Shown here piece after piece: positions 53,355 to 62,577 of a DNA stretch of 64,000 nt (position 1 is the stretch's first letter; each line of letters opens with the position of its first letter). The notes under the pieces are model-generated. The model did no database searches, had not been told where the DNA came from, and worked only from the letters and a program-made list of their open reading frames with translations. Both the position numbers and the translations under genes were made by a program. This stretch comes from a virus, in the IMG/VR virus record IMGVR_UViG_3300037502_002621, positions 1 through 64,000 of that record; one strand, written 5' to 3'.

Positions 53355-53918
53355 CTACTTCTTCAACAAGTTCCGTAAATGTGGGTATTTCGAGATTAAC
53401 CTCGCATAGACATCAGCATTTGGACTCGTTGTGGTTGGCGATTTGGGTGCTGTGCCAACAACAGCCGATTTAGTCGTTTCTTTCATATATTCCGAATATT
53501 CTTTTTTCAATGTTTTCACGACCGATTCAATTTGGTCAGGTTCAGCATTGACTAAGCGACTATCGTTTTGAAAGAAACTTGGTAGTTCCGATTTTTGAAG
53601 TTGGTCTTTAATCAGGAATTGCTTTTTCTCAGTTTTTAGAGTGTTCAATTCGCTATTGATCGCAGTCCATTTTTCTTCTTGCTCGGCTTTGAGTGCTTCT
53701 TCGGCAGTCATTTTCGCCTTAGCGAGTTGTTTTTCAAACTTTTCTCGTTCGGCTTTTGACGCTTTATTCACTCGTTCGTCAATCGAACCTTTGATAGCGT
53801 CTAACTCACGCTTTAACGCTTCGTATTCTTCGACATTGACGGATTTTGGTGTTTCCACCTTTGGTTGCTCAACGGATTTCGCTTCGCCACCACTAACTGC
53901 TTTGACTTCTTCTGCCAT
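53355..53918 (-). CDS. Capsid scaffold protein, 187 aa (L2)
   Basis: Base-for-base identical to 20186-20749, at the centre of the 879-bp identical tract. Confidence 0.85.
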   Translation of the reverse strand: MAEEVKAVSGGEAKSVEQPKVETPKSVNVEEYEALKRELDAIKGSIDERVNKASKAEREKFEKQLAKAKMTAEEALKAEQEEKWTAINSELNTLKTEKKQFLIKDQLQKSELPSFFQNDSRLVNAEPDQIESVVKTLKKEYSEYMKETTKSAVVGTAPKSPTTTSPNADVYARLISKYPHLRNLLKK

Positions 53919-54028
53919 AAAACCTCTTTTCTACCTTGTTTAGCGAGTTGGTGTCCTCGTTTTGGCAATTCTCACGCTTTAACGACATCGTGGCAGTCGA
54001 TAATGTAAAAGATTTACACTACAAGAAA

Positions 54029-54037
54029 ATAATACCA
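54029..54037 (-). promoter_or_regulatory. Promoter of scaffold-capsid genes (L2)
   Basis: TGGTATTAT on the minus strand, inside the identical tract; counterpart of 20860-20868. Confidence 0.5.
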
Positions 54038-54101
54038 TATATTTTCAAGCACTTTTTCACAACTCTTGTAAATTACAAACAACTATGTTAAAATGTAAAA
54101 T

Positions 54102-55604
54102 TTATTCTTCGGGATTAACTAAGTCTTGTGCTTGACCACGAGTAAAGTTGGTTTGATTATCTTGTGAATCTTGGTCTGCTAACGCTTCTTGTTGTCTTTG
54201 GAAGTTCGTTGGGTTATTACCACCATTACGCAACATTTCGGCTTGTTGATTTGGTGATGGTTCGACATCATTGAGATATTCGTCAATGTTTCTCACCCAC
54301 GATAATTGTTGGATCGCATAGCGTTTATTCAACAATCCAATTTGGTTCAATGCGACAAATTGGTTAATCTTGTCCATGTCGTTGCTGGGAAGATTATGCG
54401 AATATTCAATTTCCATTTCGTCCATATTGAACAAATAGCGTGTGCCTTCACGACCACCATATTGTTCTACAAAGGTTAGCGTTAAGAAAATAACTTCGGA
54501 AAGACTTGCTGTAAATTGTCTTTCTTTTTCTTTTGCTAAGTCGAGAAAACCTTTAAGTTTTAATTTCAACGCAGGTTCGGAACTATTTTGTGCGAACTCG
54601 GCAGAGTTAAAATTAGGAACTCTTGAAACCATTTCGATTTGTTCATTCAAGTCATCAACCAAGCGTTGTAAGTCCGTTTGGTCTAATGCGTTTTGTAAAA
54701 ACTTTGCGTCAGCGTTATCACCTTCAAGGGCAAGAACTCGTTGGTTCTTTAACATATTGATAAAATTTTCTTGTTCGGTTTCATTACCAATGCGAACATT
54801 CTTTAACATCAACACATACTTGACCATATCATCGACATTCGTAATCCGATTATTTTGTAGTGAGTTGTAAGCGTCAATCAATTCATACACTGGTCTTGCG
54901 TCACCATACATCAATTCGTTATTCTTAAATTCGATTAACGGAACAAACGCAAAATTGTGTGGAACGGCAAATTCAATAAGTTGTAAATCAGCAGTCGTGC
55001 CAGTCATATCGGCAAACACCGTTAAATCCGTAATGGACTTCGTGCGTAAATTATAAAACATTGTGTCGGTATAAACATAAGCACGATAATATGCTGTTTC
55101 GATATTGTTTAAGTATTCGGTTTGTCTAACAAGTGTAAAAGCAAATAATGGTTTTGGTTTCACATGCGTATCATAAACGACATTCGTTAATTCAGGATCA
55201 AGTGAAACAAAGCGTGGGAATGTATCGCCTTGTTCGGTATATAACAATAAATACCCAGCACCAGCAATCGAAGCATTTAATCCGACATTGTAAAATTCTT
55301 TTGCGAATCCACTATTGCGAATCTTTTTATTGAACTCAAATAATTTCTTGCGTTCTTTTTCTTTTTCGGAATAAGTCGTGAAGTCAGGCAATTCACCAAT
55401 AAACATTTCGGTTGCCATATCGCAAATATATTTTGCTTTGTTGATGGTGTGCGTAGAGATAGGTAATTCACCACGATAATATTTTTTATCTTTGGTGACG
55501 GTTTGAATTACATCAATCGTGTGTTGTTGTAATGCTAAACGCAAAATCTCATTAAACCGATTTTGGTCTTGTAGTTCTTCTCGGCTTACATTAAGTTTAA
55601 TCAT
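54102..55604 (-). CDS. Portal protein, SPP1 gp6-like, 500 aa (L2)
   Basis: Counterpart of 20933-22435; only about two residues differ although many synonymous bases do. Confidence 0.9.
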   Translation of the reverse strand: MIKLNVSREELQDQNRFNEILRLALQQHTIDVIQTVTKDKKYYRGELPISTHTINKAKYICDMATEMFIGELPDFTTYSEKEKERKKLFEFNKKIRNSGFAKEFYNVGLNASIAGAGYLLLYTEQGDTFPRFVSLDPELTNVVYDTHVKPKPLFAFTLVRQTEYLNNIETAYYRAYVYTDTMFYNLRTKSITDLTVFADMTGTTADLQLIEFAVPHNFAFVPLIEFKNNELMYGDARPVYELIDAYNSLQNNRITNVDDMVKYVLMLKNVRIGNETEQENFINMLKNQRVLALEGDNADAKFLQNALDQTDLQRLVDDLNEQIEMVSRVPNFNSAEFAQNSSEPALKLKLKGFLDLAKEKERQFTASLSEVIFLTLTFVEQYGGREGTRYLFNMDEMEIEYSHNLPSNDMDKINQFVALNQIGLLNKRYAIQQLSWVRNIDEYLNDVEPSPNQQAEMLRNGGNNPTNFQRQQEALADQDSQDNQTNFTRGQAQDLVNPEE

Positions 55605-57232
55605 ATTTTTATATTCGCACCCCTAAATGCCTTGTTAATTCTTTCAATGTTGCTACCTAATAAGATTTTACCACTATTTACATAGCGTATTTCGTTAAGG
55701 TATTGAGTTGTGCTATCAACTTCGTCATCGTGGTCAGAATTTGGGAATCGCATAAACTCTTGTATATAGTCCTCGATGGTCGAGTCAAGTTGTTCGTGTG
55801 GAACAAAAATGTTTCCTGCTTCAAAGTAAGGTGTGATAGCACTTGCTCTTTGGACTTTGGATTCATCAGGGTTAATCGCAACGACACCACCGACTTCTTT
55901 GTTTAGCGTTTCGATGACTGCCCCACCGTTTGCTCTCTTTTCAATGTAAATTCTTCGAGCCGTTGGGTAAGTGACTGCCATTTGCTTAATCATTTCAATC
56001 GTTTCCGTAAAGGACATTCGTCTTTTAACACGCTTTAACAAATAATGATTCGCACCTTTGCGTCCCCAAACTTGTCCTGCCACATAGTCACTGGTCTTTT
56101 TGTTATCGACTGCCAAGTCCCACGATTGGACAACTTCATCAAACACAGTGGGTAAATCGCTCTTGGTGTAAAACTTAAACATATGCCGTTGGAACAAGTT
56201 TCCGTTCTCGATAGAAGGTTTGCCCATATACAAAGAGTTCCACACACGCTTACCAACCGACTTGTAAGTTGCTTCTGCCCATTGTGCGTCACGACCCAAC
56301 TCAGGACATAGCATTTCGCCTTTGTTGCGTTTGAGAACATCGAAGCCACCATCGGCAACTTCGGGTATGTTAATCACAATCCAATTTTGTTCCTTGGACA
56401 ATTTACCAATCAAATCTTCTTCATGCCAACGAGTGTGGATCACAATGATTGCGTTGCCCTTGCCTTCGGCTCGTGTAAGCACAGAGTCACGAAACATCGT
56501 TTCGACATTATCTCTTATCGTAGGATTATACGCTTCTTGACCATTCTTGTATGGGTCATCAACAATAATCAAGCGACCACCATTACCCGTAATACCACCA
56601 GTGATACCAACGGACATAATGCCACCACGATTGCCTTTGACTTCAAACAAGGACTTGTTATCTTGGGACGGTGATATGTCCAAGTTCCATAGTTCTTTCC
56701 AATACTTTTTAGCCTTTTGCCGATTCTTGTCGCCAAAGCGTTCGGCTAATTCCGAGTTATATGCCGTTAAAATTGCCATCGAGTTAGGATTACGACCGAC
56801 AAACCAAGATGGTAATGTTTCCGTAAATGTATAAGACTTACCGACTCGTGGTGGAACGCTTAAACAAATACGAACGGATTTACCTGCTTCGACTTTAAGA
56901 ACAACATCTTGGACGACATTTGCCAAGAATTGATGAAACTTAGTGGGAATGAATCCTGGAATTGTATAGCGTAAATAATCCAAATAAGATATTCTCGCAT
57001 TTTCTTTTTCAAGTTCTTTGCGATAGATTTGTAGATTCTCTTCGGGTATCGCCTTACGGAACTCTAACAATTTCTTAATGCGATCATCGTCAATGATATT
57101 GTTCTTAACTTTGACTTTATCGATTTCAGTCTTGGTTTTTAAGATAGACAAATCATTTTCAACTTCTTGTTTCTCGGCATTAACCAATGCTTGTGCCAAA
57201 CGACTTTCTAAGTCATTACTTTTTTTTGGCAT
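55601..57232 (-). CDS. terL: Terminase large subunit, 543 aa (L2)
   Basis: Counterpart of 22432-24063. Catalytic motifs identical; differences at residues 11-20 (RLAQALVNAE), 112 (T to L) and three or so others. Confidence 0.95.
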   Translation of the reverse strand: MPKKSNDLESRLAQALVNAEKQEVENDLSILKTKTEIDKVKVKNNIIDDDRIKKLLEFRKAIPEENLQIYRKELEKENARISYLDYLRYTIPGFIPTKFHQFLANVVQDVVLKVEAGKSVRICLSVPPRVGKSYTFTETLPSWFVGRNPNSMAILTAYNSELAERFGDKNRQKAKKYWKELWNLDISPSQDNKSLFEVKGNRGGIMSVGITGGITGNGGRLIIVDDPYKNGQEAYNPTIRDNVETMFRDSVLTRAEGKGNAIIVIHTRWHEEDLIGKLSKEQNWIVINIPEVADGGFDVLKRNKGEMLCPELGRDAQWAEATYKSVGKRVWNSLYMGKPSIENGNLFQRHMFKFYTKSDLPTVFDEVVQSWDLAVDNKKTSDYVAGQVWGRKGANHYLLKRVKRRMSFTETIEMIKQMAVTYPTARRIYIEKRANGGAVIETLNKEVGGVVAINPDESKVQRASAITPYFEAGNIFVPHEQLDSTIEDYIQEFMRFPNSDHDDEVDSTTQYLNEIRYVNSGKILLGSNIERINKAFRGANIKI

Positions 57233-57452
57233 GTTCTCGGCTACTTTCTGGTGGGGTTATTTCACACGCACCATCTTCACACGCAACTTCGTGTTCATAA
57301 TGCGTTGCTTCAATTAGACAACCACACTTGACGCACTTGGCATATTCCACATCGCTTTTAACGAATGGGACAAAATCAACCCCATCACATTTAGGACATT
57401 TCGTTGTTTCAGGTGGCAAATAGACAACGGTATATTTCGTATTACTTTTCAT
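57216..57452 (-). CDS. Zinc-ribbon protein between terminase genes, 78 aa (L2)
   Basis: Counterpart of 24047-24283 with all cysteines kept and about five changes elsewhere. Confidence 0.8.
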   Translation of the reverse strand: MKSNTKYTVVYLPPETTKCPKCDGVDFVPFVKSDVEYAKCVKCGCLIEATHYEHEVACEDGACEITPPESSREHAKKK

Positions 57453-58032
57453 CGTGTATAACCTCCCCAGTTTGGGTATCGACAATCGGTGCTTCTTTCT
57501 TCTTCACTTCCAAAGTCTTAATGGTTTCATTCTTCTCGATAATCATTAACGCTTTCTTATCAGCGTCCGACAATTCGCCAAACATCTTGGCATAATCATT
57601 CTGCTCGGACTTAGCAATATTCTTCCCATAGGTCTGTGGCACTTGATTCTCCAGTAAGAACTTCAAGGCATTGAATCGGACATTGGGTGGGATTTCTTCT
57701 TCCAACCAAACAGGTTCGCCCTCTTTGTTTAGAATTTGTCTTTTGGTTGTTTGCTTACCAATCGCCATTTCATACATCGACATCGACAACAAGGTATTGG
57801 CAAACTCTTTGCCCTTAACGAAGGCACCCAAGACTTCAGGGTATTTAACCGTTAATTCGTCCCATTCTTTCTTTGATAGTGTTAAGAATTTAGCAATTTC
57901 AGCACTGGACTTACCAGAAGTTGCCCACATATAGACATTTGCCACTGTTTGTTTGATCACATTCGGTGTTGATTCGTCCGTATTGGTCGCAACAAAATCA
58001 TTTGCCATATTTGATACAATCTTTTTAGCCAT
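57442..58032 (-). CDS. terS: Terminase small subunit, 196 aa (L2)
   Basis: Counterpart of 24273-24863, about seven substitutions, mostly in the last third (FGELSDADKK). Confidence 0.8.
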   Translation of the reverse strand: MAKKIVSNMANDFVATNTDESTPNVIKQTVANVYMWATSGKSSAEIAKFLTLSKKEWDELTVKYPEVLGAFVKGKEFANTLLSMSMYEMAIGKQTTKRQILNKEGEPVWLEEEIPPNVRFNALKFLLENQVPQTYGKNIAKSEQNDYAKMFGELSDADKKALMIIEKNETIKTLEVKKKEAPIVDTQTGEVIHDEK

Positions 58033-58063
58033 TCAAAAAACCCCATTTCATCGACATATTCAA

Positions 58064-58072
58064 ATTATACCA
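58064..58072 (-). promoter_or_regulatory. Late operon promoter (L2)
   Basis: TGGTATAAT on the minus strand, counterpart of 24895-24903. Confidence 0.65.
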
Positions 58073-58306
58073 CAAATAAATACATAACCCCCATTGAATC
58101 CCATATCATTCTTAAAGCATATATAAAACCCATTGTTTTGTTTATAGAAATTTTTAATTGTTTTAGACAAATACCCCATTGCTTATATAAGTGGGGGGGT
58201 CTTTAAGAATACAGACCGTTGGTCTTATATATAATATATGTATATATAATTATATACATAAATATTATGTATTTAAGTAAGATATATATCTAACATATAT
58301 AACATA

Positions 58307-58401
58307 TATAATCATATACTACATATATAACTAATATAATCATATACATACATATAACAAATATAATCTTATACGGATATATACACATATAATATCATAT
58401 A
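58307..58401. repeat. Iteron-like direct repeats beside the late promoter (slot 2)
   Basis: TATAATCATATA or variants at about 58307, 58335, 58362 and 58388, spaced 26-28 bases. Counterpart of 25114-25208. Confidence 0.6.
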
Positions 58402-58436
58402 AAGAAGATTACTTCTTTAAGTAGTATTAAATACTA
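58401..58436. repeat. Two adjacent inverted repeats next to the iterons (slot 2)
   Basis: AAAGAAG-ATTA-CTTCTTT and TAGTATTAAATACTA, unchanged from slot 1. Confidence 0.55.
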
Positions 58437-58533
58437 TGTATATTATATAATCTCTAATCACTAACAATGACTTTGGTATTGGCTAACATACACTTGAATT
58501 GACTGTTTTGTAAAACCAAAAGGCATTAAAAAT

Positions 58534-58601
58534 TTTACGGATTACATTAGGACTCTGTCCCCCATCTTTCGGTGTGTTTATAATTTGATACCCCACACCC
58601 C
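58534..58601. other. Strongly conserved non-coding block, candidate packaging or recombination site (slot 2)
   Basis: 68 bases with one mismatch to 25341-25408, again about 500 bases upstream of terS. Similarity between the two copies stops right after it. Confidence 0.45.
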
Positions 58602-59091
58602 CCTTCATCTCTTTATCGCTTTACCATGCTAAAGTATATTCGGGCTATCATATAATCGCCTTAAAGTCAAGCCCCTATATAACGCAAGTGATCCACCCTA
58701 TGAAATTTATAACCCCTATTCAATCCCACATAGGAACATTGGTATATCGTGGGAATGGTAAAGGAATATATAATTCCCACATTGTCCCATATGGGGAACG
58801 GAGAGCCAACACCCCCATATTGCTGTATGTTGCCCTATACTGTACGACATAGACTATAATGTAATAGCCTTATTGGTATCGCCATTTAGTAGTTAATTAG
58901 TAGTTATATTGGTAATGGTAGTTATATTCCCAAATGATTTTAAGCGTTTTAAGGCGTGTAATTCATTGGGTGATAATAACATACCCTAAACATATTAAAA
59001 TGTCTGTAATGAGTTATAAATGCCATTAGAATTGATTTGACTATATGGAATTGGTTAAACCATAACGAATATATGCTAAATGGATCATAAG
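58602..59091. other. Variable non-coding part of cargo slot 2
   Basis: No gene seen. Contains TCCCACATAGGAAC, TTCCCACATTGTCCCATATGGGG-type words reminiscent of slot 1, but no alignable homology. Confidence 0.4.
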
Positions 59092-59130
59092 CAAATAAAA
59101 AACCCGTAAAGGTTTTAATTCCTACGGGTT
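59092..59130 (-). terminator. Terminator of the cargo operon (slot 2)
   Basis: AACCCGTA / TACGGGTT arms (59101-59108 and 59123-59130), followed by TTTTTTATTTG on the minus strand. Confidence 0.85.
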
Positions 59131-59154
59131 ATGGGTTAATTGGTTATATGTGGT

Positions 59155-59403
59155 TTATTGGTTCATACAATCATAATAAGATTGTTCTATTTGGCTTAAG
59201 TCTAATTGTTTCCCATTCATTCGCACTGTAATATCGTGTTTTGGGTTTTGTTCCATAATTGGCAATATGATTTCGTAAATATGATCAACCAAATAGCGTG
59301 TATCTGTTGATTTGGTTAATTCGCCCTTACGGTCATAATAATCAATGTTGGTTGCTAATGCTTGAATTTGTGGGTATAGTCTAATTTCTATGTATGGTTT
59401 CAT
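59155..59403 (-). CDS. Hypothetical cargo protein, 82 aa (slot 2)
   Basis: Unknown; starts MKPYIEIRLYPQIQAL, ends QSYYDCMNQ. Last gene of the cargo operon. Its leader GGAAACACGCTAACATGAA is nearly the same as that of the preceding gene. Confidence 0.7.
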   Translation of the reverse strand: MKPYIEIRLYPQIQALATNIDYYDRKGELTKSTDTRYLVDHIYEIILPIMEQNPKHDITVRMNGKQLDLSQIEQSYYDCMNQ

Positions 59404-59404
59404 G

Positions 59405-59605
59405 TTAGCGTGTTTCCTGTTCTATACTATCGCATAATTTGGTATGTAATTGCTCTAAAGTCTCATAGCCTTCTAATAATGTAAAGTAGCCGTTATTCGT
59501 TGGGCTAACTGCTTTATAGCCGTTATCGTCTTTTAATATAGTAAAATTATGATATTCGCCCAAATGATTTTTTAATTCAATAATGCCTATATATTGATCA
59601 TTCAT
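59405..59605 (-). CDS. Hypothetical cargo protein, 66 aa (slot 2)
   Basis: Unknown alpha/beta protein starting MNDQYIGIIELKNHLG. Start chosen by the AAGGAA site ten bases upstream; a start nine codons earlier would overlap the preceding gene. Confidence 0.65.
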   Translation of the reverse strand: MNDQYIGIIELKNHLGEYHNFTILKDDNGYKAVSPTNNGYFTLLEGYETLEQLHTKLCDSIEQETR

Positions 59606-59618
59606 GTTAGCGTGTTCC

Positions 59619-59864
59619 TTAATATAAGACAATCATCACGAAATCATTAAACACAGCATAGACATAACCATTCCAAATCATGCCGTCATCATTTAGAAAT
59701 TGATTTGCTTCATCGTTCCATTTAATCACTGTTCCCGTTTCTAATTGATTCATGGTTTCATCATCTATGTTATAAATACATACTACATTTTGCCCGTCTT
59801 GATTTGCGTCAATGCTAAATTCGGCATATTCGTAATTGTTAATCATTACTGGTGCTTTACTCAT
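59619..59864 (-). CDS. Acidic hypothetical cargo protein, 81 aa (slot 2)
   Basis: Unknown; Asp/Glu/Asn-rich, with hydrophobic C-terminus YAVFNDFVMIVLY. ATGA overlap with the ribbon-helix-helix gene upstream shows coupled translation. Confidence 0.7.
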   Translation of the reverse strand: MSKAPVMINNYEYAEFSIDANQDGQNVVCIYNIDDETMNQLETGTVIKWNDEANQFLNDDGMIWNGYVYAVFNDFVMIVLY

Positions 59865-60004
59865 TTTGTTTCTCCCTTTAATTGTTGTTTGATCGTAAAT
59901 TGAATTTGTTTGGCAATCGTGCGTTCGTTTGCGTTCGCCTGTTGTCTAATCGTTTCTAAAATATCGTTATCTAATCGAATGCGAATAACTGTGCTTTTAT
60001 TCAT
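59861..60004 (-). CDS. Ribbon-helix-helix protein, 47 aa (slot 2)
   Basis: Short gene read directly: MNKSTVIRIRLDNDILETI with a beta strand (TVIRIRL) followed by two helices, the Arc/MetJ/CopG pattern of small dimeric repressors. Probably regulates its own operon or acts as an antitoxin-like regulator. Overlaps the 160-aa gene by 8 bases and the 81-aa gene by ATGA. Confidence 0.75.
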   Translation of the reverse strand: MNKSTVIRIRLDNDILETIRQQANANERTIAKQIQFTIKQQLKGETK

Positions 60005-60479
60005 TTTGATACGCTTTAAACATTTCATCAATTTTACTAAATAATACGGGCAACATAATTTCGTTTATTGTTTTAACCATTTCTAAATCTTTAAGCGTTT
60101 CTAATTTTGCCCGTTCTGTTATATAGGAATAACCACGCCCAACAATAGAAGCCGTTTCCCGTAGGTTGTAAAATGTTTTCATAAAATCGCATAATTTCCA
60201 AATGTCGTTATCACTTAAAGATGAACGGCTAAAAAAACTTTTATATGTATCAAATGCCGTTTGACCATTTCCAAAAAATAAACCATCAAAATGCTCATGC
60301 GATCTAATATCACGGCTCAAATTTGGTTTTTTGTTGTTGGTGTAAGTTTCTACATAACCGAAACCCCAATACCAACCACAATCAAATGAAGGGGCTTCAA
60401 GGTAATAATTCGCCCCATTTTTGCCCGTTCCTAAAAAATAGATTTTTTTACCAAACGCTTCACCAATTAAACTTTTCAT
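59997..60479 (-). CDS. Hypothetical cargo protein, 160 aa (slot 2)
   Basis: Unknown. N-terminal beta-rich part with CGWYWGFGYVET and SHEHFDGLFFGNG, C-terminal helical part. The Trp/His/Gly pattern looks like a distinct conserved family, but no function is known to me. Start MKSLIGEAFGKK chosen by an AAAAGGAAAT site; the longer frame adds a hydrophobic leader of doubtful reality. Confidence 0.7.
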   Translation of the reverse strand: MKSLIGEAFGKKIYFLGTGKNGANYYLEAPSFDCGWYWGFGYVETYTNNKKPNLSRDIRSHEHFDGLFFGNGQTAFDTYKSFFSRSSLSDNDIWKLCDFMKTFYNLRETASIVGRGYSYITERAKLETLKDLEMVKTINEIMLPVLFSKIDEMFKAYQNE

Positions 60480-60538
60480 ATTTCCTTTTATCTTACAGGG
60501 CTCTACAAGTAAGATTAACAACAACAGCAACGGCTAAC

Positions 60539-60775
60539 CTAAACATTATCACCCCCCTTATAATCCACATTGAACCATGTCGCACCAATCCACGATATAT
60601 ATTGAATGGCTTTTACATAGCCCAATTTGATCGCCTGTGCTAATTCCACGCTGTCGCAATCTTTTAATTTTAAGCGTTTCGCACCCTTGCTGTTTAGTTG
60701 AAACCCAATCACTTGATACGCTAACGCCCTTTTGATCGCCCACGCTTTAGAAACCTTAACGGAAAACGATTTCAT
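60539..60775 (-). CDS. Hypothetical basic cargo protein, 78 aa (slot 2)
   Basis: Unknown, basic: MKSFSVKVSKAWAIKRALAY, with a GYVKAIQYISWIGATWF segment. Conserved-looking but unplaced. Separated from the next gene by about 60 bases. Confidence 0.65.
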   Translation of the reverse strand: MKSFSVKVSKAWAIKRALAYQVIGFQLNSKGAKRLKLKDCDSVELAQAIKLGYVKAIQYISWIGATWFNVDYKGGDNV

Positions 60776-60776
60776 G

Positions 60777-61031
60777 TTATCTGTTCCCCGTTTCTATAAT
60801 GTCGTATGTTTCATTTGCTTTAATATCTATTTCACTTTTACTGTTATCTAATTCAATCAAAATCGCCAACGCTCTACCATAATTGGCAAATGTGGTTGCT
60901 GTGTTAATCGTGCGTTCGTATCTACTCGACCATGTCATTTTAACGCCATTACCTTTTACGATCCTATGAGATAAATAAGTGATAACCCCATTTCTATTAA
61001 CTTGAATAACATAACCTTTATTTGATTTCAT
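60777..61031 (-). CDS. Hypothetical cargo protein, 84 aa (slot 2)
   Basis: Unknown; beta-rich N-terminal half (YVIQVNRNGVITYLSHRI) and helical middle. One-base overlap with the first gene. Confidence 0.65.
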   Translation of the reverse strand: MKSNKGYVIQVNRNGVITYLSHRIVKGNGVKMTWSSRYERTINTATTFANYGRALAILIELDNSKSEIDIKANETYDIIETGNR

Positions 61032-61258
61032 TATTTTAACCCCTTTTCGATTTCGCCCATAGCGTTGATAATATCAATTTGAATATGTAGGGCTTTTGTA
61101 TATTCGTCTGTTCCGTCAAATCCATTATTGAATAACTTTTCAATTAGCGTTTCAAATTGGCAATATAAATTATTTAGATCGCCATATTCTAAACCTTTAA
61201 TAAATTGCCCTAACTTACTATAATCTGCTCCCCGTAGTTGCTTGATGGTGATTGCCAT
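61031..61258 (-). CDS. Hypothetical first cargo gene, 75 aa (slot 2)
   Basis: Unknown, helical: MAITIKQLRGADYSKLGQF. Preceded by an AGGAGGG ribosome site and a promoter. Confidence 0.7.
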   Translation of the reverse strand: MAITIKQLRGADYSKLGQFIKGLEYGDLNNLYCQFETLIEKLFNNGFDGTDEYTKALHIQIDIINAMGEIEKGLK

Positions 61259-61288
61259 TTTATAACCCTCCTATTTGGTTATGCCATT

Positions 61289-61317
61289 ATCTTATAACTA
61301 TCATTTTGAAAAGTCAA
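61289..61317 (-). promoter_or_regulatory. Promoter of the cargo operon (slot 2)
   Basis: TTGACT (61312-61317) and TAAGAT (61289-61294) with 17-base spacing on the minus strand, just ahead of the AGGAGGG site. Confidence 0.6.
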
Positions 61318-61767
61318 ATAATTTTATTCACAAAATAACACACGATAAAAAAACACACACAGAAACGCATTATTTAGAATTGTAAAGTTTTTTTAATTTT
61401 ACTTGCTATTTGTAAAATTCACAAAATAAAACACAGTGCCACATTTTGCCCAATTATATAAAACACGATCGCCCCATAACATATAGACATGAAACCAAAA
61501 CAATCCCACACAGTTTCAAGTCTTACAGAAAACACGATCATTCAAAATGCTAAAATAATTTTGTGGTGCGTGAGTATAACACATTTGTTTTGTTTAGTCA
61601 ATAGGACAAAAAAAGCCGATATGATCGCACTTTTTAGAAAACCTCGTATTTATCGCACTTTTAGGCACACCCCTCCCCCCATGGGGTAAATGACCCCTAA
61701 AAAAAGTGATACCCCCTAATTAGTCCCATAAATTTTTGTTTCATTTTTGTAATTAAAAATGTCGTCT
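61318..61767. other. Right part of cargo slot 2, non-coding
   Basis: No convincing gene. Similarity to slot 1 resumes near 61693 (CCCCTAAAAAAAGTGATACC), giving the right edge of the slot. Confidence 0.5.
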
Positions 61768-61799
61768 AAACAAAAAACCATTACAAATCGGTAATGGTT
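61768..61799 (-). terminator. Terminator of early operon E2
   Basis: AACCATTAC / GTAATGGTT stem (61776-61784 and 61791-61799) with T-run on the minus strand. Confidence 0.85.
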
Positions 61800-61838
61800 C
61801 TTAGGATTTTAGAAGTGGGGGGACTATTTGATTACAAT

Positions 61839-62372
61839 TTAATCGTCATTGTCGGGTAAAAACAATTCGTTATTAGACGCTTCGGTATCTACGTCCGATT
61901 TACCAACATCGGTTTGGTATTTGGTTATATCTTTTACACGCAAATCAATGTATTGTTCTAACTCGGCTTCATCGGCAGACTTCGTTTGTGCGTTATATAA
62001 TTCCATGTCTAATTTGAAATTCTTATCATCGACAATGGTTGGACTTGGGTATTTGATAATGCCTGTGACGACATATACCCGTCTTGCTCCCCAACGATCA
62101 ACTGTTCCAGTCATATGAACCATATCGTTAGGTTGTAATGTGCCAAATATAATTCGCAAATGTTTGAATATCACGATTAACCATTTCTTGCGTTGGTAAT
62201 AACCGAATTGAACCCACATCTCGTCATAGTTCTTATGACGCTTTACACGCCTAATGCGTCCATCGCCAGACCAATTCTTAACACCCAAACCTTCACCAGT
62301 TAGATAAAAGGTTTCTGCTTCGGCAGTGCGTGGGAAGAACTTATATTTTCTACCCTTATCAAACTTACTCAT
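61839..62372 (-). CDS. Hypothetical last early gene, 177 aa (E2)
   Basis: Counterpart of 27297-27830 with few changes (A2S; VGKSDVDTEAS near the end). Here it directly overlaps the 70-aa gene by 8 bases because the methyltransferase is absent. Confidence 0.75.
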   Translation of the reverse strand: MSKFDKGRKYKFFPRTAEAETFYLTGEGLGVKNWSGDGRIRRVKRHKNYDEMWVQFGYYQRKKWLIVIFKHLRIIFGTLQPNDMVHMTGTVDRWGARRVYVVTGIIKYPSPTIVDDKNFKLDMELYNAQTKSADEAELEQYIDLRVKDITKYQTDVGKSDVDTEASNNELFLPDNDD

Positions 62373-62577
62373 TTGTTCCTAACCACTTTGTAAATTCGTC
62401 TATTCTCTTAAATGTAAGTGGTGCTAAATCGTTCATTGGGAACTCAACGATAATTAACCCACTACTTAATTCACGAATCTTGGCGATTCTTTTGAACAAG
62501 ACACAGTTAATCACAAATCCATCAAGTGAATCTCGGTTGTATGAACAACCAATACTCTTTTGTTTTAATATAGGCAT
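62365..62577 (-). CDS. Hypothetical early protein, 70 aa (E2)
   Basis: Counterpart of 29550-29762 with about nine substitutions. Followed at once by the 177-aa gene. Confidence 0.7.
   Translation of the reverse strand: MPILKQKSIGCSYNRDSLDGFVINCVLFKRIAKIRELSSGLIIVEFPMNDLAPLTFKRIDEFTKWLGTNE

Noticed and set aside
61489-61689. 66-aa + strand frame in the right part of slot 2
   Set aside because: No ribosome site, low-complexity end and no conservation in slot 1.
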